The notes under the pieces: model-generated
Seen by the model: the letters and a program-made list of their open reading frames with translations, nothing else
Told to the model about the DNA's origin: nothing
Databases searched by the model: none
Translations under genes and position numbers: made by a program
Shown here: piece after piece, positions 25,687 to 35,103 of the stretch
Layout: every line of letters starts with the position of its first letter
Numbering within the stretch: the first letter of the stretch is position 1
Source of the DNA: Candidatus Amunia macphersoniae
GTDB lineage: Bacteria > Chloroflexota > Dormibacteria > Aeolococcales > Aeolococcaceae
Direction of reading: 5' to 3'
Length of the DNA stretch: 64,000 bases
Assembly (NCBI GenBank): GCA_016464795.1
Contig: JAEKNN010000051.1
Coordinates: forward strand, 1 to 64,000

Positions 25687-27744
25687 TCAGAAGAAGAGGT
25701 GGTGCAGCGCGATGCTCGGCGCCGCCAGGATGGCGATGATGTTCATCACCTTGATCATCGGGTTGATCGCCGGACCGGCCGTGTCCTTGCACGGGTCCCC
25801 GACGGTGTCACCGGTCACGGCGGCGGCATGGGTGTCGGTTCCCTTGCCCCCAAAGTGTCCGTCTTCGATGTACTTCTTGGCGTTGTCCCACGCGCCGCCC
25901 CCGGTGGTCATCTGCAGTGCCACGAAGAGACCGACGACGATGGTGCCGAGCAGCATCGCACCAAGGGCTTGCGGACCGAGGATGAAGCCGACGAGCAACG
26001 GCGCTGCCACCGGCAGAAGGCCGGGGATGATCATCTCCCGCTGCGCCGCAGCAGTGACCAGCGCCACGCACCGCGCGTATTCCGGCTTGGCGGTGCCCTC
26101 CATGATGCCGGGGATCTCCCGGAACTGACGCCGCACCTCGATGACCACGCCACCCGCGGCGCGACCGACGGCGAGCATGCAGAGCGCGCCAAAGAGGAAG
26201 GGCATGATGCCGCCGAGGAAGAGGCCGACGATCACAACCCCGTTGGACAGCGAGAGGTCAAAGCTGAACGGGACCCCGTTGTGGTTCTTGGTCAGGACGT
26301 CGGTGTAGCTGGCGAAGAGCACCAGCGCTGCCAGCCCGGCGGACCCGATGGCGTATCCCTTGGTGACTGCTTTGGTGGTGTTGCCGACCGCGTCGAGCGG
26401 GTCGGTCACCGCGCGCACCTCGGCGGGTAGCTCCGCCATCTCCGCGATCCCGCCGGCGTTGTCTGTGATCGGCCCGTAGGAGTCGATGGCGACGATGATG
26501 CCGGTCATCGAGAGCATCGACATCGCCGCGATGGCGATGCCGTACAGGCCCGCCAGCGCTGCGGAGCCGAGGATTCCCACTCCGATCACCAGCACCGGGA
26601 TGGCGGTGCCCTCCATGCCGATGGCCAGGCCGGCGATGATGTTGGTGGCGTGTCCGGTCTGCGAGGCGTGGGCGATGGTGCGCACCGGCCAGAACTGAGC
26701 ACCCGTGAAGAACTCGGTGATCAGACAGATCAGCACAGTGATGACGATGCCGATCACCGCGCACCAGAAGAGGTTGTTGGCACCGGCGGTGAACGATGAG
26801 TTGTTGAACTCACCGTTGGTATCGAGCACCCGGGTGGCGAGGTAGAACAGCGGGATCGCCACCACCACTGCAGCGGCAAGGCCTTTGTACAGGGCTCCCA
26901 TGATCCAGCCGTTGCGTGGGATCCTGATGAACCAGGTGCCCACGATCGAGGCGACGATGCTGATGCCTCCAAGGATCAGCGGGTAGATGATGAAGGCCAG
27001 GCTGTGACCGGTCTTGCTGGTGTAGAGGAGTCCGCCGAGCAGCATCGCCGCCACCGCCGTGACCCCGTACGTCTCGAAGAGGTCGGCTGCCATCCCGGCA
27101 CAGTCGCCGACATTGTCGCCGACGTTATCGGCGATCACCGCCGGGTTCCTGGGATCGTCCTCGGGGATGCCCGCCTCCACCTTGCCGACCAGGTCGGCGC
27201 CGACATCCGCTGCCTTGGTGTAGATGCCGCCACCAAGACGAGCGAAGACCGAGATCAGCGATGCGCCGAAGGCGAAGCCGACGATGTAGTCGATGTTCTG
27301 GAAGAGCCCGTAGGCGATGACCACGCCGATGAGGCCGAAGGCGACCACCATCAGGCCGGTCACGGCGCCTCCGCGAAAGGCCATGCGCAATGCGGGTTGC
27401 AGGCCACCACGGGCCGCCTCGGCGGTGCGCAAGTTGCTGCGCACCGAGATGTTCATCCCCACATACCCGGCCGCCGCGCTCAGCAAGGCTCCGAGCAGGA
27501 ACAACACAGCGGTCTGCCACCCCAGAGAGACCAGCAGAAACACGAAGATCACAGCCCCGATCGCCGCGATGATCGTGTACTGCCGATTGAGGTATGCCTT
27601 GGCACCCTCCTGGATCGCCAGGGCAATCTCGCGCATCCGCTCGTTGCCCTGGGGCTGACGAAGCACCCAGAAGATCAGGTAAACGGCGTAGGCCAGCCCA
27701 ATGACGCCGGCAGCGGCGATGGGCAGCAGGACAGTGGTGGTCAT
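25687..27744 (-). CDS. hppA: K+-independent H+-translocating membrane pyrophosphatase
   Basis: 685 aa from the ATG at 27744, with GGAAGGA just upstream. About 16 membrane helices. The PPi/Mg site is visible in [32 protein letters not shown] and [17 protein letters not shown]. The GNTTKA motif has Lys where K+-dependent enzymes carry Ala, which marks the K+-independent class. It couples PPi hydrolysis to proton export. The soluble pyrophosphatase gene at 31.2 kb is damaged, so this pump may be the main PPi sink. Confidence 0.95.
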   Translation of the reverse strand: MTTTVLLPIAAAGVIGLAYAVYLIFWVLRQPQGNERMREIALAIQEGAKAYLNRQYTIIAAIGAVIFVFLLVSLGWQTAVLFLLGALLSAAAGYVGMNISVRSNLRTAEAARGGLQPALRMAFRGGAVTGLMVVAFGLIGVVIAYGLFQNIDYIVGFAFGASLISVFARLGGGIYTKAADVGADLVGKVEAGIPEDDPRNPAVIADNVGDNVGDCAGMAADLFETYGVTAVAAMLLGGLLYTSKTGHSLAFIIYPLILGGISIVASIVGTWFIRIPRNGWIMGALYKGLAAAVVVAIPLFYLATRVLDTNGEFNNSSFTAGANNLFWCAVIGIVITVLICLITEFFTGAQFWPVRTIAHASQTGHATNIIAGLAIGMEGTAIPVLVIGVGILGSAALAGLYGIAIAAMSMLSMTGIIVAIDSYGPITDNAGGIAEMAELPAEVRAVTDPLDAVGNTTKAVTKGYAIGSAGLAALVLFASYTDVLTKNHNGVPFSFDLSLSNGVVIVGLFLGGIMPFLFGALCMLAVGRAAGGVVIEVRRQFREIPGIMEGTAKPEYARCVALVTAAAQREMIIPGLLPVAAPLLVGFILGPQALGAMLLGTIVVGLFVALQMTTGGGAWDNAKKYIEDGHFGGKGTDTHAAAVTGDTVGDPCKDTAGPAINPMIKVMNIIAILAAPSIALHHLFF

Positions 27745-27855
27745 GCGGTCCTTCCAAACCGGCGGCACGGCACAGGGCGACCGCCGTCTCTGACGAGCCG
27801 CGAGATTGTAACGACCGGCGACCCTGATGCGATCTTGCCGTGTACCCTCGAGCTC

Positions 27856-28662
27856 ATGGCAGTCCCACCGTCCACTGTCATCATCGCCGTCGGCGACGAG
27901 GTTCTCTCCGGCCACACCCAGGACACCAACTCGTCATTCCTTGCCCAACGAGCGTTCGCGGCGGGGTATCCGGTGAAGCGGATCGAGGTGGTGGCGGACA
28001 GCGTCGACGATGTTGTCGATGCCGTTCAGCGCGCCGTCGCCCAGCCTGAGGTGGCCCGGATCGCCGTGTGCGGTGGAATCGGTCCCACCCCGGACGACCG
28101 CACCTTCGCGGCGGTTGCGCGTGCCCTGAACCGCGACCTGGAGGAGAACCCGGTGGCGCTGGCTCACATCAGTGGCATCGTGACCCGAATGTACGCGGCG
28201 GGATGGGTGACCAGCGAGGAGGTCAGTGAGGGCAATCGGCGCTGTGCGATGGTGCCCGTCGGCGGGATCGTGCTCGTCAATCGAAGGGGCATGGCCCCCC
28301 CGATGGCGTACGAGGTTGGCGCTCACCGTTGGTTGTTCATCCTCCCAGGGGTACCGCGCGAGTTGACGACCATCGTCGACGAGGAGATGATCCCGCGCTT
28401 CTTCACCGGCGGCACAGCGTCGTCAGTGAGCGAGGTCAGCTACCAATCCGTGCCCGAAGCAGAGCTGTACGCGCCCCTGCGTCAACTGGCTGCGGAGTTC
28501 GACGATGTGGTTGCCGGCTCCTATCCGCAGACGGAGGCGCGACGCGTGGTGGTCCGATTGCGGGGACTGGACAGGGAACGTGTGCTGCTGGCAACAGCGC
28601 GCATGCTCGAGCTGGACCACCGCGGCGAGCTGGTCGACGCCTGGGCCCCTGAAAAGAACTGA
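27856..28662 (+). CDS. CinA N-terminal/MoCF-domain protein
   Basis: 268 aa from the ATG at 27856, 7 nt after a TACCCT box (leaderless-type). Shows the CinA/MoeA-type fold: [32 protein letters not shown] and [18 protein letters not shown]. The C-terminal CinA amidase domain is absent, so it resembles stand-alone nucleotide-pyrophosphatase or ADP-ribose-type CinA N-domains. Specific substrate unknown. Converges with the cold-shock gene. Confidence 0.83.
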   Translation: MAVPPSTVIIAVGDEVLSGHTQDTNSSFLAQRAFAAGYPVKRIEVVADSVDDVVDAVQRAVAQPEVARIAVCGGIGPTPDDRTFAAVARALNRDLEENPVALAHISGIVTRMYAAGWVTSEEVSEGNRRCAMVPVGGIVLVNRRGMAPPMAYEVGAHRWLFILPGVPRELTTIVDEEMIPRFFTGGTASSVSEVSYQSVPEAELYAPLRQLAAEFDDVVAGSYPQTEARRVVVRLRGLDRERVLLATARMLELDHRGELVDAWAPEKN

Positions 28663-28684
28663 TCACCGCCGGGTGGGGGCGTGG

Positions 28685-28888
28685 TCAGACCGCCTTCTGC
28701 AGGTTCCGGGCGCGGGGCCCCTTGGGGCTGTCGACGACCTCGAACGTCACCGATTCACCCTCCTCGAGGCTGTCGAAATCGACAGTGGTGAGCTCGGTGC
28801 GGTGGAAGAATGCTTCCGAGCCGTCGTCACCGCGGACGAAACCGAAACCGCGGTCGGGGCTGATCATCTTGATGCGGCCAGCGGACAC
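28685..28888 (-). CDS. Cold-shock domain protein
   Basis: 67 aa from GTG at 28888, chosen because GGAGG lies 9 nt upstream and the length then fits the family. RNP1 is GFGFV and RNP2 is AFFHRTEL, with the usual GRIKMISPDRG start and PKGPRARN end. Binds single-stranded nucleic acid and loosens RNA structure. The 174-nt gap upstream would give a long 5' leader, as in many csp genes. A longer reading frame upstream of the GTG has no support. Confidence 0.9.
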   Translation of the reverse strand: MSAGRIKMISPDRGFGFVRGDDGSEAFFHRTELTTVDFDSLEEGESVTFEVVDSPKGPRARNLQKAV

Positions 28889-29062
28889 TTGTGGGGGCCT
28901 CCAGGACTCGTTGCTGAAAACAAGACAAAGGAACGCCCGCGCTGCCGGCCCTTGCTGGGGACGCATCGGCAACGTCGGAAACCTGCGGTCAGCGAGACCG
29001 AGAGCGCCAAAGAGGCGGAAGTCCCTCCGTCTCTCGTCGCTCAATCGAGAATAACAGGGGTG

Positions 29063-30265
29063 TCACTGCGATTGCCCCTGCCATGAGGCATACAGGTCGA
29101 GCAGGGAATCAGGCAGGCCGGCGTAGTACGACTCGACGTCGATGTTTGCCGGATACGGAGAAGATGTGGCGACCGAGTGATCGCGCCCGGTGAGTGCGTC
29201 CCAGGCGTCCGCGACCGGCTTGGACACTCCCGTCGCATCAACCAATCCGCTCCGGGCGAGCCAGGGCAGACGATCCGCCGGGGGCGCCTCGCGAAGCCGC
29301 TGACCCCAGTCGCTCCATGATCCGGCGTGGAGCCCGGCGACGCCGCTGCCGGCCAGCCGCTGCAGGAGTTGGTCGCACGAGGAGCGGGTCACCTCCGACG
29401 GTGCCGTGACCCGATCGGGCGTGCCCTCCGGCTCGGCGTCGGCGGCGGAGTCACCCGACGCCAGGCCAATCTCCACGATCAGGGGCACCGACGCGCCGGC
29501 GAGCGCCTGCGCGAGCGCGGCGATGAAGATCCCCCTGCCCGGGTCGAGGCCCTCGCTCGGCAGTGGCAGGCGCTGCGGCTCCATCGCGAGGCCGAGGATG
29601 TCCACGTACGGAGCCACCGCGGCCAGCCGGACACCACGCGCCCGGACCACGTCAGTCTGGCCGAGCGTCAGCCTGCACTGCTCCTCCTGCGCGTGCACAC
29701 GCTCGGCGAGCAGGGCGGCCCACGTGGACATGTGCACCGTGCGTCGCGGTCTGATCGTGGTTGCGGGATCCACACCGAGGTCCCAGGCGGCAATCGCCGG
29801 GTGATGTGCAAACGCTGCCAGCATCGCATCCAGCCAACGCACCTGCACCTCGAGCATGAGCGGATCGGCGTAGATGTCACGTGGACCGCCGGTGACCACT
29901 CGCCCATCGGTGATGCAGCGCACCCCCTGCCGCGGCGCGCGCCTGTCGATCGCGTACGAGGGCAGCATCACGCAGTCCCCGATCGACTGGGCGAACAGCG
30001 TTGGCACGACGCGGATCCCCAGCTCTCGGGCTGTTCCCAGCAAGGTCTCGAGGTCGCGCATGCGTCGCGGATTGGGCACCCGATCGGAGGGCATGAAGGC
30101 GTCCCAGCTGAGGTTCAGCCGCACCACCGGAATTCGACGAGCCGCTATCTGAGTGAGGTCACGGGTCACCACGTCTGCGTTGAATTCGTGCCACAGGTAG
30201 GGGCCCACCGCCGCGGGACGGTACGAGACCCCCACCTCGAGCTGGTCGTATTGGTACTGCTCCAC
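29063..30265 (-). CDS. GH5-like TIM-barrel protein, acid/base motif degenerate
   Basis: 400 aa from GTG at 30265, whose G is shared with the TAG stop of the SDR gene (TAGTG). No signal peptide, so cytosolic. Barrel landmarks of clan GH-A are present: YLWHEFNADVV, VVRLNLSWDAFMP, and a strand-7-like nucleophile segment VPLIVEIGLAS. At strand 4, where family enzymes have NEP, it reads AAWDLGVDP, so the Asn-Glu acid/base pair is lost. It may be a non-catalytic or re-purposed glycosidase fold. Translational coupling to an oxidoreductase suggests a carbohydrate pathway. Confidence 0.65.
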   Translation of the reverse strand: MEQYQYDQLEVGVSYRPAAVGPYLWHEFNADVVTRDLTQIAARRIPVVRLNLSWDAFMPSDRVPNPRRMRDLETLLGTARELGIRVVPTLFAQSIGDCVMLPSYAIDRRAPRQGVRCITDGRVVTGGPRDIYADPLMLEVQVRWLDAMLAAFAHHPAIAAWDLGVDPATTIRPRRTVHMSTWAALLAERVHAQEEQCRLTLGQTDVVRARGVRLAAVAPYVDILGLAMEPQRLPLPSEGLDPGRGIFIAALAQALAGASVPLIVEIGLASGDSAADAEPEGTPDRVTAPSEVTRSSCDQLLQRLAGSGVAGLHAGSWSDWGQRLREAPPADRLPWLARSGLVDATGVSKPVADAWDALTGRDHSVATSSPYPANIDVESYYAGLPDSLLDLYASWQGQSQ

Positions 30266-31098
30266 TAGTAGACGAAGAGATCGATGCCTCCGGCGACCGC
30301 GAGCACCTGTCCCGTGATGTAGCGCGCCTCCGGTGACACGAGGAAGCAGATGGCGTGGGCGATGTCCTCGGGTGCCCCGGCGGTACGCAGGGCTGTGCGC
30401 AACACCATTCGGTCGTTCATCTTCGGGCTGCCTGCCTTGAAGGCCTCGGTGCTGATGATCCCTGGTGCGATGACGTTGGCGGTGATTCCATATCGAGCGC
30501 CCTCCAGCGCCATCGACTTGCCGAGGCCGATGAGGCCCGCCTTGGTCGTCGAATAGGACGCCTGTCCGAACCCGCCGAGCGTACCGGCAACCGACGCCAT
30601 GTAGATGACGCGGCCCCAGTTCTGCTCGCGCATGTACGGCCACACCGCCTTGGTGCAGAGCATCGCCCCGCTGAGGTTGACGCGGAGGTCGCGCTCCCAC
30701 AGCTCATCGCTCTGGTTCTCGATCTGCGCGACATGGTCGAGCGTGCCCGCGTTGTTGACGAGGATGTCGATGGAGCCAAACTCCTTCTTCACTTGGGCGA
30801 AGACCTCGAGCACCTGCTCCTTGTCGGTGACATCCATCTTCATCGCTGCAGAGCGACGGCCCATCTGCCGGATCTCCTCGCTGGTCTGCTCTGAGTACAC
30901 CGCATGTTGGGAGGTGAACAGTTGCGCGAGCGCGGAGTTGGCGCCCTCGGCGGCCTGCTGGATGTCCGGGTCGGATTCGAGGAGGATGTCGGTGACCACG
31001 ACGTCAGCCCCTGCCCGGGCGAGGGCCAAACAGTCGGCACGGCCGAGACCGCGCGATCCGCCGGTGACGACGGCAACCCTGCCGGTGAGGTCGAACAT
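30265..31098 (-). CDS. Short-chain dehydrogenase/reductase
   Basis: 277 aa from the ATG at 31098, with GGGAGA 7 nt upstream. The classical SDR motifs are TGGSRGLGRA (NAD(P) site), NNAG, catalytic Ser in MASVAGTLG and YSTTK (Tyr-Lys). An insertion of about 40 residues sits between beta2 and alpha3 (ILLESDPDIQQAAEGANSAL onward), unusual for the family. Overlaps the GH5-like gene by 1 nt. Substrate unknown. Confidence 0.88.
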   Translation of the reverse strand: MFDLTGRVAVVTGGSRGLGRADCLALARAGADVVVTDILLESDPDIQQAAEGANSALAQLFTSQHAVYSEQTSEEIRQMGRRSAAMKMDVTDKEQVLEVFAQVKKEFGSIDILVNNAGTLDHVAQIENQSDELWERDLRVNLSGAMLCTKAVWPYMREQNWGRVIYMASVAGTLGGFGQASYSTTKAGLIGLGKSMALEGARYGITANVIAPGIISTEAFKAGSPKMNDRMVLRTALRTAGAPEDIAHAICFLVSPEARYITGQVLAVAGGIDLFVY

Positions 31099-31189
31099 GC
31101 CGCGGTCTCCCAAGTGACTGCTGTATCGGGCGCAGAGTTTATAGTCGGCCGGTCTCCACACGGCGATGGGGCTCGCCCGGGAGCGACTG

Positions 31190-31596
31190 ATGGCAGCATT
31201 CCTCGAGGTCGATGTCGTCGTCGAGGTTCCGAAGGGAAGTCGCAACAAGTTCGAGCGGGATCCGGTGGTGAATGCGATCAGACTCGACCGCGAGCTCTTC
31301 ACGGTAACCCGTTACCCCGCGGATTACGGCTTCGTGGTCGCCACGCTCGGGGGGGACGGCGATCCGCTCGATGCGCTGGTGCTGCTCGGCGAGCCGACCT
31401 TCTCCGGCTGCCACATCTTCTGCCGTCCCTTGGGCGTCTTCCGGATGTCCGACGAGCATGGCCCTGACGCCAAGCTGCTGATGGTGCCGCGACCGCGGCC
31501 GAGATCCTGCGCGGCCAAGCCCGGTCGCCGGCTGGTGAGCCCGCGCCGGCGGAGGGCCAGGACGGCACCCAGGCCGTCCGCCCTTGCGCGAGGTGA
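31190..31596 (+). pseudogene. ppa: Soluble inorganic pyrophosphatase with internal deletion
   Basis: Starts well (GGGAG 6 nt before the ATG) and reads as a family I pyrophosphatase for about 100 residues. It shows KGSRNKFE, YPADYGFV, GDGDPLDALVLL and DEHGPDAKLLMVP, so the metal-binding Asp residues are present. The reading frame then becomes nonsense and runs on to 31741 inside the opposite acyl-CoA dehydrogenase gene. In the -1 frame from 31489 the sequence reads ATAAEILRGQARSPAG and stops at 31594-31596. That resembles a normal C-terminus and leaves a 4-nt gap to the convergent gene. About 60-70 codons, including the YK-containing C-terminal helix (HFFxxYKDLE), are missing. Real deletion or assembly error. 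Confidence 0.7.
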
Positions 31597-31599
31597 CGC

Positions 31600-32850
31600 T
31601 CAGCTGGCCGCGGCCACCGCCTGGGTGACCAGCGGGTCCTCCCTGATGACGCGCGGACGCGCCGCCAGTGCCTTGCGCTCGCCCAGGATCAAGCGGCTGA
31701 TCACCAGGCGCTGGATCTCGGCCGTCCCTTCCCAGATCTGATAGATCTTGGCATCGCGCATGAAGCGCTCCACCGGGTATTCCTTGATGTAGCCGTACCC
31801 GCCGAGCACCTGCACGGCGTCGGTGGTGACCCGCATGGCAACGTCACCAGCCATCAACTTGGCCATCGATCCCTCGCCGCGTGCGAACTGGATGCTGTTC
31901 TGGGCCATCCACGCAGCCCGCAGGGTCAGCAACCAGGCGGCGTCGATCTCGGTGGCCATGTCGGCCAGCTTGAAGGCAATCGCCTCGTGCCGCGCGATCG
32001 GCTTGCCGAATGCGATGCGCTCGAGGGAGTAGTCGCGGGCGAATTCGTACGCTGCCCTGGCGATGCCCACGGCGCCGGCGGCGACCAGGGGCCGTGTGGC
32101 CTCGAGCATGAGCAGGGCGCCGATGGCGCCGGGGCCTGTCGCGTTCCCCTCCCTGTCGAAGCCCAGGCGTGCCTCCTCGGGCACGAAGCAGTCCTCGAAG
32201 ATGACCTGCGCGGTGTGCGACGCCCGCACCCCCAACTTCCTCTCCTTGCGACCCTGCCGCATGCCGGGTGTGTCCTTCTCGATGACGAAACCGGCGATGC
32301 CTCCTGCGCCTGCCGACCTGTCGGTGGTGGCGAATGCAACCTGGACGTCGGCGATGCCGCCGTTGGTGCAGAACTGCTTGGTACCGTTGAGCACGTAGCC
32401 GCCGTCGACCTTGGTGGCGGTGGTTTCGAGGGCCATCGAGTCCGAGCCGCTGTTGGGCTCGGTCAGGCCCATGGCCCCGATGCGCAGGTGTGCGGGGTCG
32501 CAGAAAAGGCTGATGTACTTCTTCTTCTGCTCCTCGGTGCCCATGGCCAGGATGGCTGCGCCGGCGAGGCCGGTGGCGTTGATCGACACGCCGATGCCCG
32601 CGTCGCCCCACGAGAGCTGCTCGGTGAGGATCAGGGAGGTCATCAGGTCGAGGCCGCCGCCGCCGTACTCCTCGGGGAAGCCGCTGGCGGCGTCCAGCCC
32701 GAGGTCGTGCGCCTTGTGCATCACGGCCCAGGGCGTCTCCTCCTTCTCGTCGTAGTCGCCGGCGACCGGTCGCATCTCGTTGACCGCGAACTCATGGGCG
32801 AGCTTGCGGATCTCCTCCTGCTCCTGGGTGAAACTGAAGTCGAACCCCAT
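31600..32850 (-). CDS. Acyl-CoA dehydrogenase
   Basis: 416 aa from the ATG at 32850. Full-length FAD-dependent family: GAMGLTEPNSGSD and GTKQFCTNGG bind FAD, and the catalytic Glu lies in IYQIWEGTAEIQRL. Closest in style to short-chain/butyryl-type dehydrogenases. Passes electrons to EtfAB, whose genes lie at 39-41 kb. Follows two hotdog dehydratases on the same strand (14-nt gap), forming an acyl-chain operon. Confidence 0.93.
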   Translation of the reverse strand: MGFDFSFTQEQEEIRKLAHEFAVNEMRPVAGDYDEKEETPWAVMHKAHDLGLDAASGFPEEYGGGGLDLMTSLILTEQLSWGDAGIGVSINATGLAGAAILAMGTEEQKKKYISLFCDPAHLRIGAMGLTEPNSGSDSMALETTATKVDGGYVLNGTKQFCTNGGIADVQVAFATTDRSAGAGGIAGFVIEKDTPGMRQGRKERKLGVRASHTAQVIFEDCFVPEEARLGFDREGNATGPGAIGALLMLEATRPLVAAGAVGIARAAYEFARDYSLERIAFGKPIARHEAIAFKLADMATEIDAAWLLTLRAAWMAQNSIQFARGEGSMAKLMAGDVAMRVTTDAVQVLGGYGYIKEYPVERFMRDAKIYQIWEGTAEIQRLVISRLILGERKALAARPRVIREDPLVTQAVAAAS

Positions 32851-32864
32851 GTCCTTCTGTCCCT

Positions 32865-33293
32865 CTAACGTGCCAGCCGGACGGTGGCCCGACCGTTGGT
32901 GAGTACGCGATCGCCGCTGCTCGAGGTGGCCTCGAGCTCCAGGGCGGCTGTGCCATTGGAGTCGTCGACGGTGACCACGTGGCCCGTGCAGGTCACCGTC
33001 TCGCCGGGAAGCAGGGGCTTGGAGAAGCGGCATGAGACCTCCCCGACCCGCTCGTAGCCGCCGGCCCAGCGAGCCACGGCCTCAGTGAGGATGGCCATCT
33101 CGAGGAACCCGTGGGCGATGGTGCCCGGCAGCCCCACGGCCCGAGCGAACTCCGGGTCGACGTGGATCGGGTTGTGGTCGCCCGAGGCGTCGGCGTAGGC
33201 GTTGATCTGCTCCTGGGTCACCGTGCGGGCCAGCGGGGTCATCTGATCTCCGACAACCGCCGAGGTCAGGGGCGAGTTGGTGATGGCGCTCAT
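32865..33293 (-). CDS. MaoC-like enoyl hydratase/dehydratase, HadB-type
   Basis: 142 aa from the ATG at 33293, overlapping the upstream stop by 4 nt (ATGA). The hydratase-2 motif YADASGDHNPIHVD has the catalytic Asp and His, followed by GTIAHGFLEMA. Acts on 3-hydroxyacyl-CoA or -ACP. Paired with the FAS1-like gene, as in mycobacterial HadA-HadB heterodimers, where the HadB-type chain carries the catalytic residues. Confidence 0.88.
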   Translation of the reverse strand: MSAITNSPLTSAVVGDQMTPLARTVTQEQINAYADASGDHNPIHVDPEFARAVGLPGTIAHGFLEMAILTEAVARWAGGYERVGEVSCRFSKPLLPGETVTCTGHVVTVDDSNGTAALELEATSSSGDRVLTNGRATVRLAR

Positions 33294-33691
33294 CGGATGA
33301 TCATCAGAGAGTGGCCGCGACAGACCGTCTCGCCGTCCTGGCGGTGGGCCTCGTGATCGATGCCGAGGAACGTCATGCCGCGCTTGTCCTCCACAGAGGC
33401 GATCACAGCCGTGGCGTCGACCACATCCCCGGACCGAACCGGGTTGGGCCACGTGAACGACTGCTCTCCGTGAACCAGACCGGCGAGGCTCACCCCCACC
33501 TCGGCGTCGCCGAAAAGCTGGTACAGCGTCGGGAAGAGACAGTAGACCGCGGCATAGGTGGGCGGCACCACGCTTGCCGCGTACACCTCGTCGGACCCGG
33601 CAATCGCCTGGGCGAAGGCCCGCGCACCGGCGCCGTCCACCACCTGTCCGTTCGCTTCGTACCGACGACCGACGTGGCTCTGATCAGGCAC
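33290..33691 (-). CDS. FAS1-like/HadA-type dehydratase subunit
   Basis: 133 aa from GTG at 33691, chosen because GGAGG lies 6 nt upstream. N-terminal half of the MaoC double-hotdog (QSHVGRRYEANGQ, VPPTYAAVYCLF, LVHGEQSFTWPNPVRSGDVV). Lacks the DxNxxH catalytic motif, which the overlapping next gene supplies. Probably a heterodimer acting on 3-hydroxyacyl thioesters. A TTGAC/GTCAA palindrome lies about 80 nt upstream. Confidence 0.82.
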   Translation of the reverse strand: MPDQSHVGRRYEANGQVVDGAGARAFAQAIAGSDEVYAASVVPPTYAAVYCLFPTLYQLFGDAEVGVSLAGLVHGEQSFTWPNPVRSGDVVDATAVIASVEDKRGMTFLGIDHEAHRQDGETVCRGHSLMIIR

Positions 33692-33772
33692 CCCCGACCT
33701 CCGGGTAGGCACTGGCAGCGCCCGACCGCCGGCCCCGTGTCTCGGTGACCAACGCGTCAAGCCGACCCCAAA

Positions 33773-33788
33773 TTGACATTTCCGTCAA
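33773..33788. promoter_or_regulatory. Palindrome TTGAC-N6-GTCAA, candidate operator
   Basis: TTGACATTTCCGTCAA lies in the 152-nt gap upstream of the dehydratase/acyl-CoA dehydrogenase operon. It is an AT-richer patch than its surroundings and of a size that TetR- or GntR-type regulators bind. It also contains a TTGACA that could serve as a -35 on the plus strand, but no matching -10 follows. Confidence 0.35.
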
Positions 33789-33843
33789 CATCGCTGGAGC
33801 GAACTATACACGTCGGGAGCTCGGCGCCCCGGGCGCGGTGGGA

Positions 33844-34848
33844 TCAGACCCTCATGGCGGCTGTCCACCCCGGCTCGACGGCGGTCGCGCCCACGTGGGT
33901 CCCTGCCCAGTTGACGAGGGCGGGTGCGACGAACCCGGACAGCCTGGGATCCGCCAACTGCGCGCGGTCCAGCCAGCCGAGGGCACCGAGGGCGGCCAGC
34001 GCGACTGCCGGCAGCGCGGTGGCGTCGCCCGCCTCGAGCTTGATGGCCAGCACCGGGCCCCGGGGGCGGCGCAGCCCGACCCAGACGGCCGCACCACCGA
34101 CCTTGACGGTCAGTCCCGCCCCGGCGACGGAGAGGATCGCGGTGTCGAGCCGGTCGCGGCCGGCAACCAAGTACGGATGGGCAGCCATCGCGTCCTGGCA
34201 GCGGCGCAACCCAGCGTCGACCGCGGCCGCCGCGAACATCCGCCCCAGGACACGCAACGGCAGCTGGTGGGTGGGCAGGCCGCAACCGTCGATGCCATAC
34301 GGCTGCGCGCTCATGTCGGTGCCCGCGTAACCGCCGAGAAGACTGCGGATCTCCACCTGCAGTGGATGGTCGAAGTGCGCGTAGCCGGCCACCGGCCAGC
34401 CTCTGGCCACGCACGCCGCGAGCATGCCGGCATGCTTGCCCGAGCAGTTGTTGTAGATCGGGCCGGGGGTGACCCCGCCGGCGAGCAGGGAACGGGCGGC
34501 GATGTGATCAAAGGGTTCCTGCGGCCCACAGCTCAGGGCAGCGTCGTCGAGACCACACCGCCCGAGGAGGCTCTGGACCGCGTCGACATGGACCGGCTCG
34601 CCGCTGTGTGAGGAGCAGGCCACGGCGATCTCAGCCTCAGAGGCGCGCAGGGTATCGGCCGCGAACCGGACGAACGGCAGAGCCTGGAGGGGCTTGATGC
34701 AGCTGCGCAGCGTGGTGACGGCGTCAGGATCGCCAGCGCAGCCGAGCAGCACGCCATCTGCGTCCACCACCGCGACATGGCCGCGGACCACCGCCTCGAG
34801 GGCGGTGCCCCGGTGGGTCGTGGCGAGATGAGCAGGTGTCCCGGGCAT
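33844..34848 (-). CDS. L-asparaginase, thermolabile (Rhizobium-type) family
   Basis: 334 aa, full length. Family PF06089 signatures are all visible: RSCIKPLQALP, ACSSHSGEPVH, NNCSGKHAGMLAA and DGCGLPTHQLPL. The Ser-Lys and Cys residues in these blocks form the active site of this family. Hydrolyses L-asparagine to aspartate and ammonia in the cytosol. Stands alone between two short intergenic gaps. Distinct from the E. coli AnsA/AnsB fold. Confidence 0.9.
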   Translation of the reverse strand: MPGTPAHLATTHRGTALEAVVRGHVAVVDADGVLLGCAGDPDAVTTLRSCIKPLQALPFVRFAADTLRASEAEIAVACSSHSGEPVHVDAVQSLLGRCGLDDAALSCGPQEPFDHIAARSLLAGGVTPGPIYNNCSGKHAGMLAACVARGWPVAGYAHFDHPLQVEIRSLLGGYAGTDMSAQPYGIDGCGLPTHQLPLRVLGRMFAAAAVDAGLRRCQDAMAAHPYLVAGRDRLDTAILSVAGAGLTVKVGGAAVWVGLRRPRGPVLAIKLEAGDATALPAVALAALGALGWLDRAQLADPRLSGFVAPALVNWAGTHVGATAVEPGWTAAMRV

Positions 34849-34900
34849 CGGCGGCGAAGTGTCGCAGGCCTTCGCCCGATGAGCGCCTCAGCTCAACCGG

Positions 34901-35095
34901 TCAGACCAGTCCCACCATCGCCGTCTGACGATGGAATCGCACTCGGCAGCGCTGGCACTTGAAGACCAGCCGCAGGCCCAGGCGACCGATCACATCGGCC
35001 TCACGGTCGAGGCAGTTGGGGCAGACCGCATGCTCCTCCGCGAGATCGGCTGGAACGTCCTTGAGCGGCAGTTCAACGGGCTTGTACTTCCTCAT
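34901..35095 (-). CDS. 64-aa zinc-ribbon protein
   Basis: MRKYKPVELPLKDVPADLAE leads into a single treble-clef-like ribbon: CPNC and CQRC separated by 20 residues, then a basic FHRQ tail. Family not recognised. The start is set by a near-consensus promoter (35104-35131) that ends 8 nt before the ATG. The strong promoter suggests high expression. Divergent from the secreted CHAP protein. Confidence 0.75.
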   Translation of the reverse strand: MRKYKPVELPLKDVPADLAEEHAVCPNCLDREADVIGRLGLRLVFKCQRCRVRFHRQTAMVGLV

Positions 35096-35103
35096 GCGGC
35101 TGC

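Noticed and set aside
33773..33810. Plus-strand promoter from TTGACA at 33773
   Set aside because: The nearest -10-like box (TATACA at 33805) is 26 nt away and no plus-strand gene follows; the palindrome reading is preferred.
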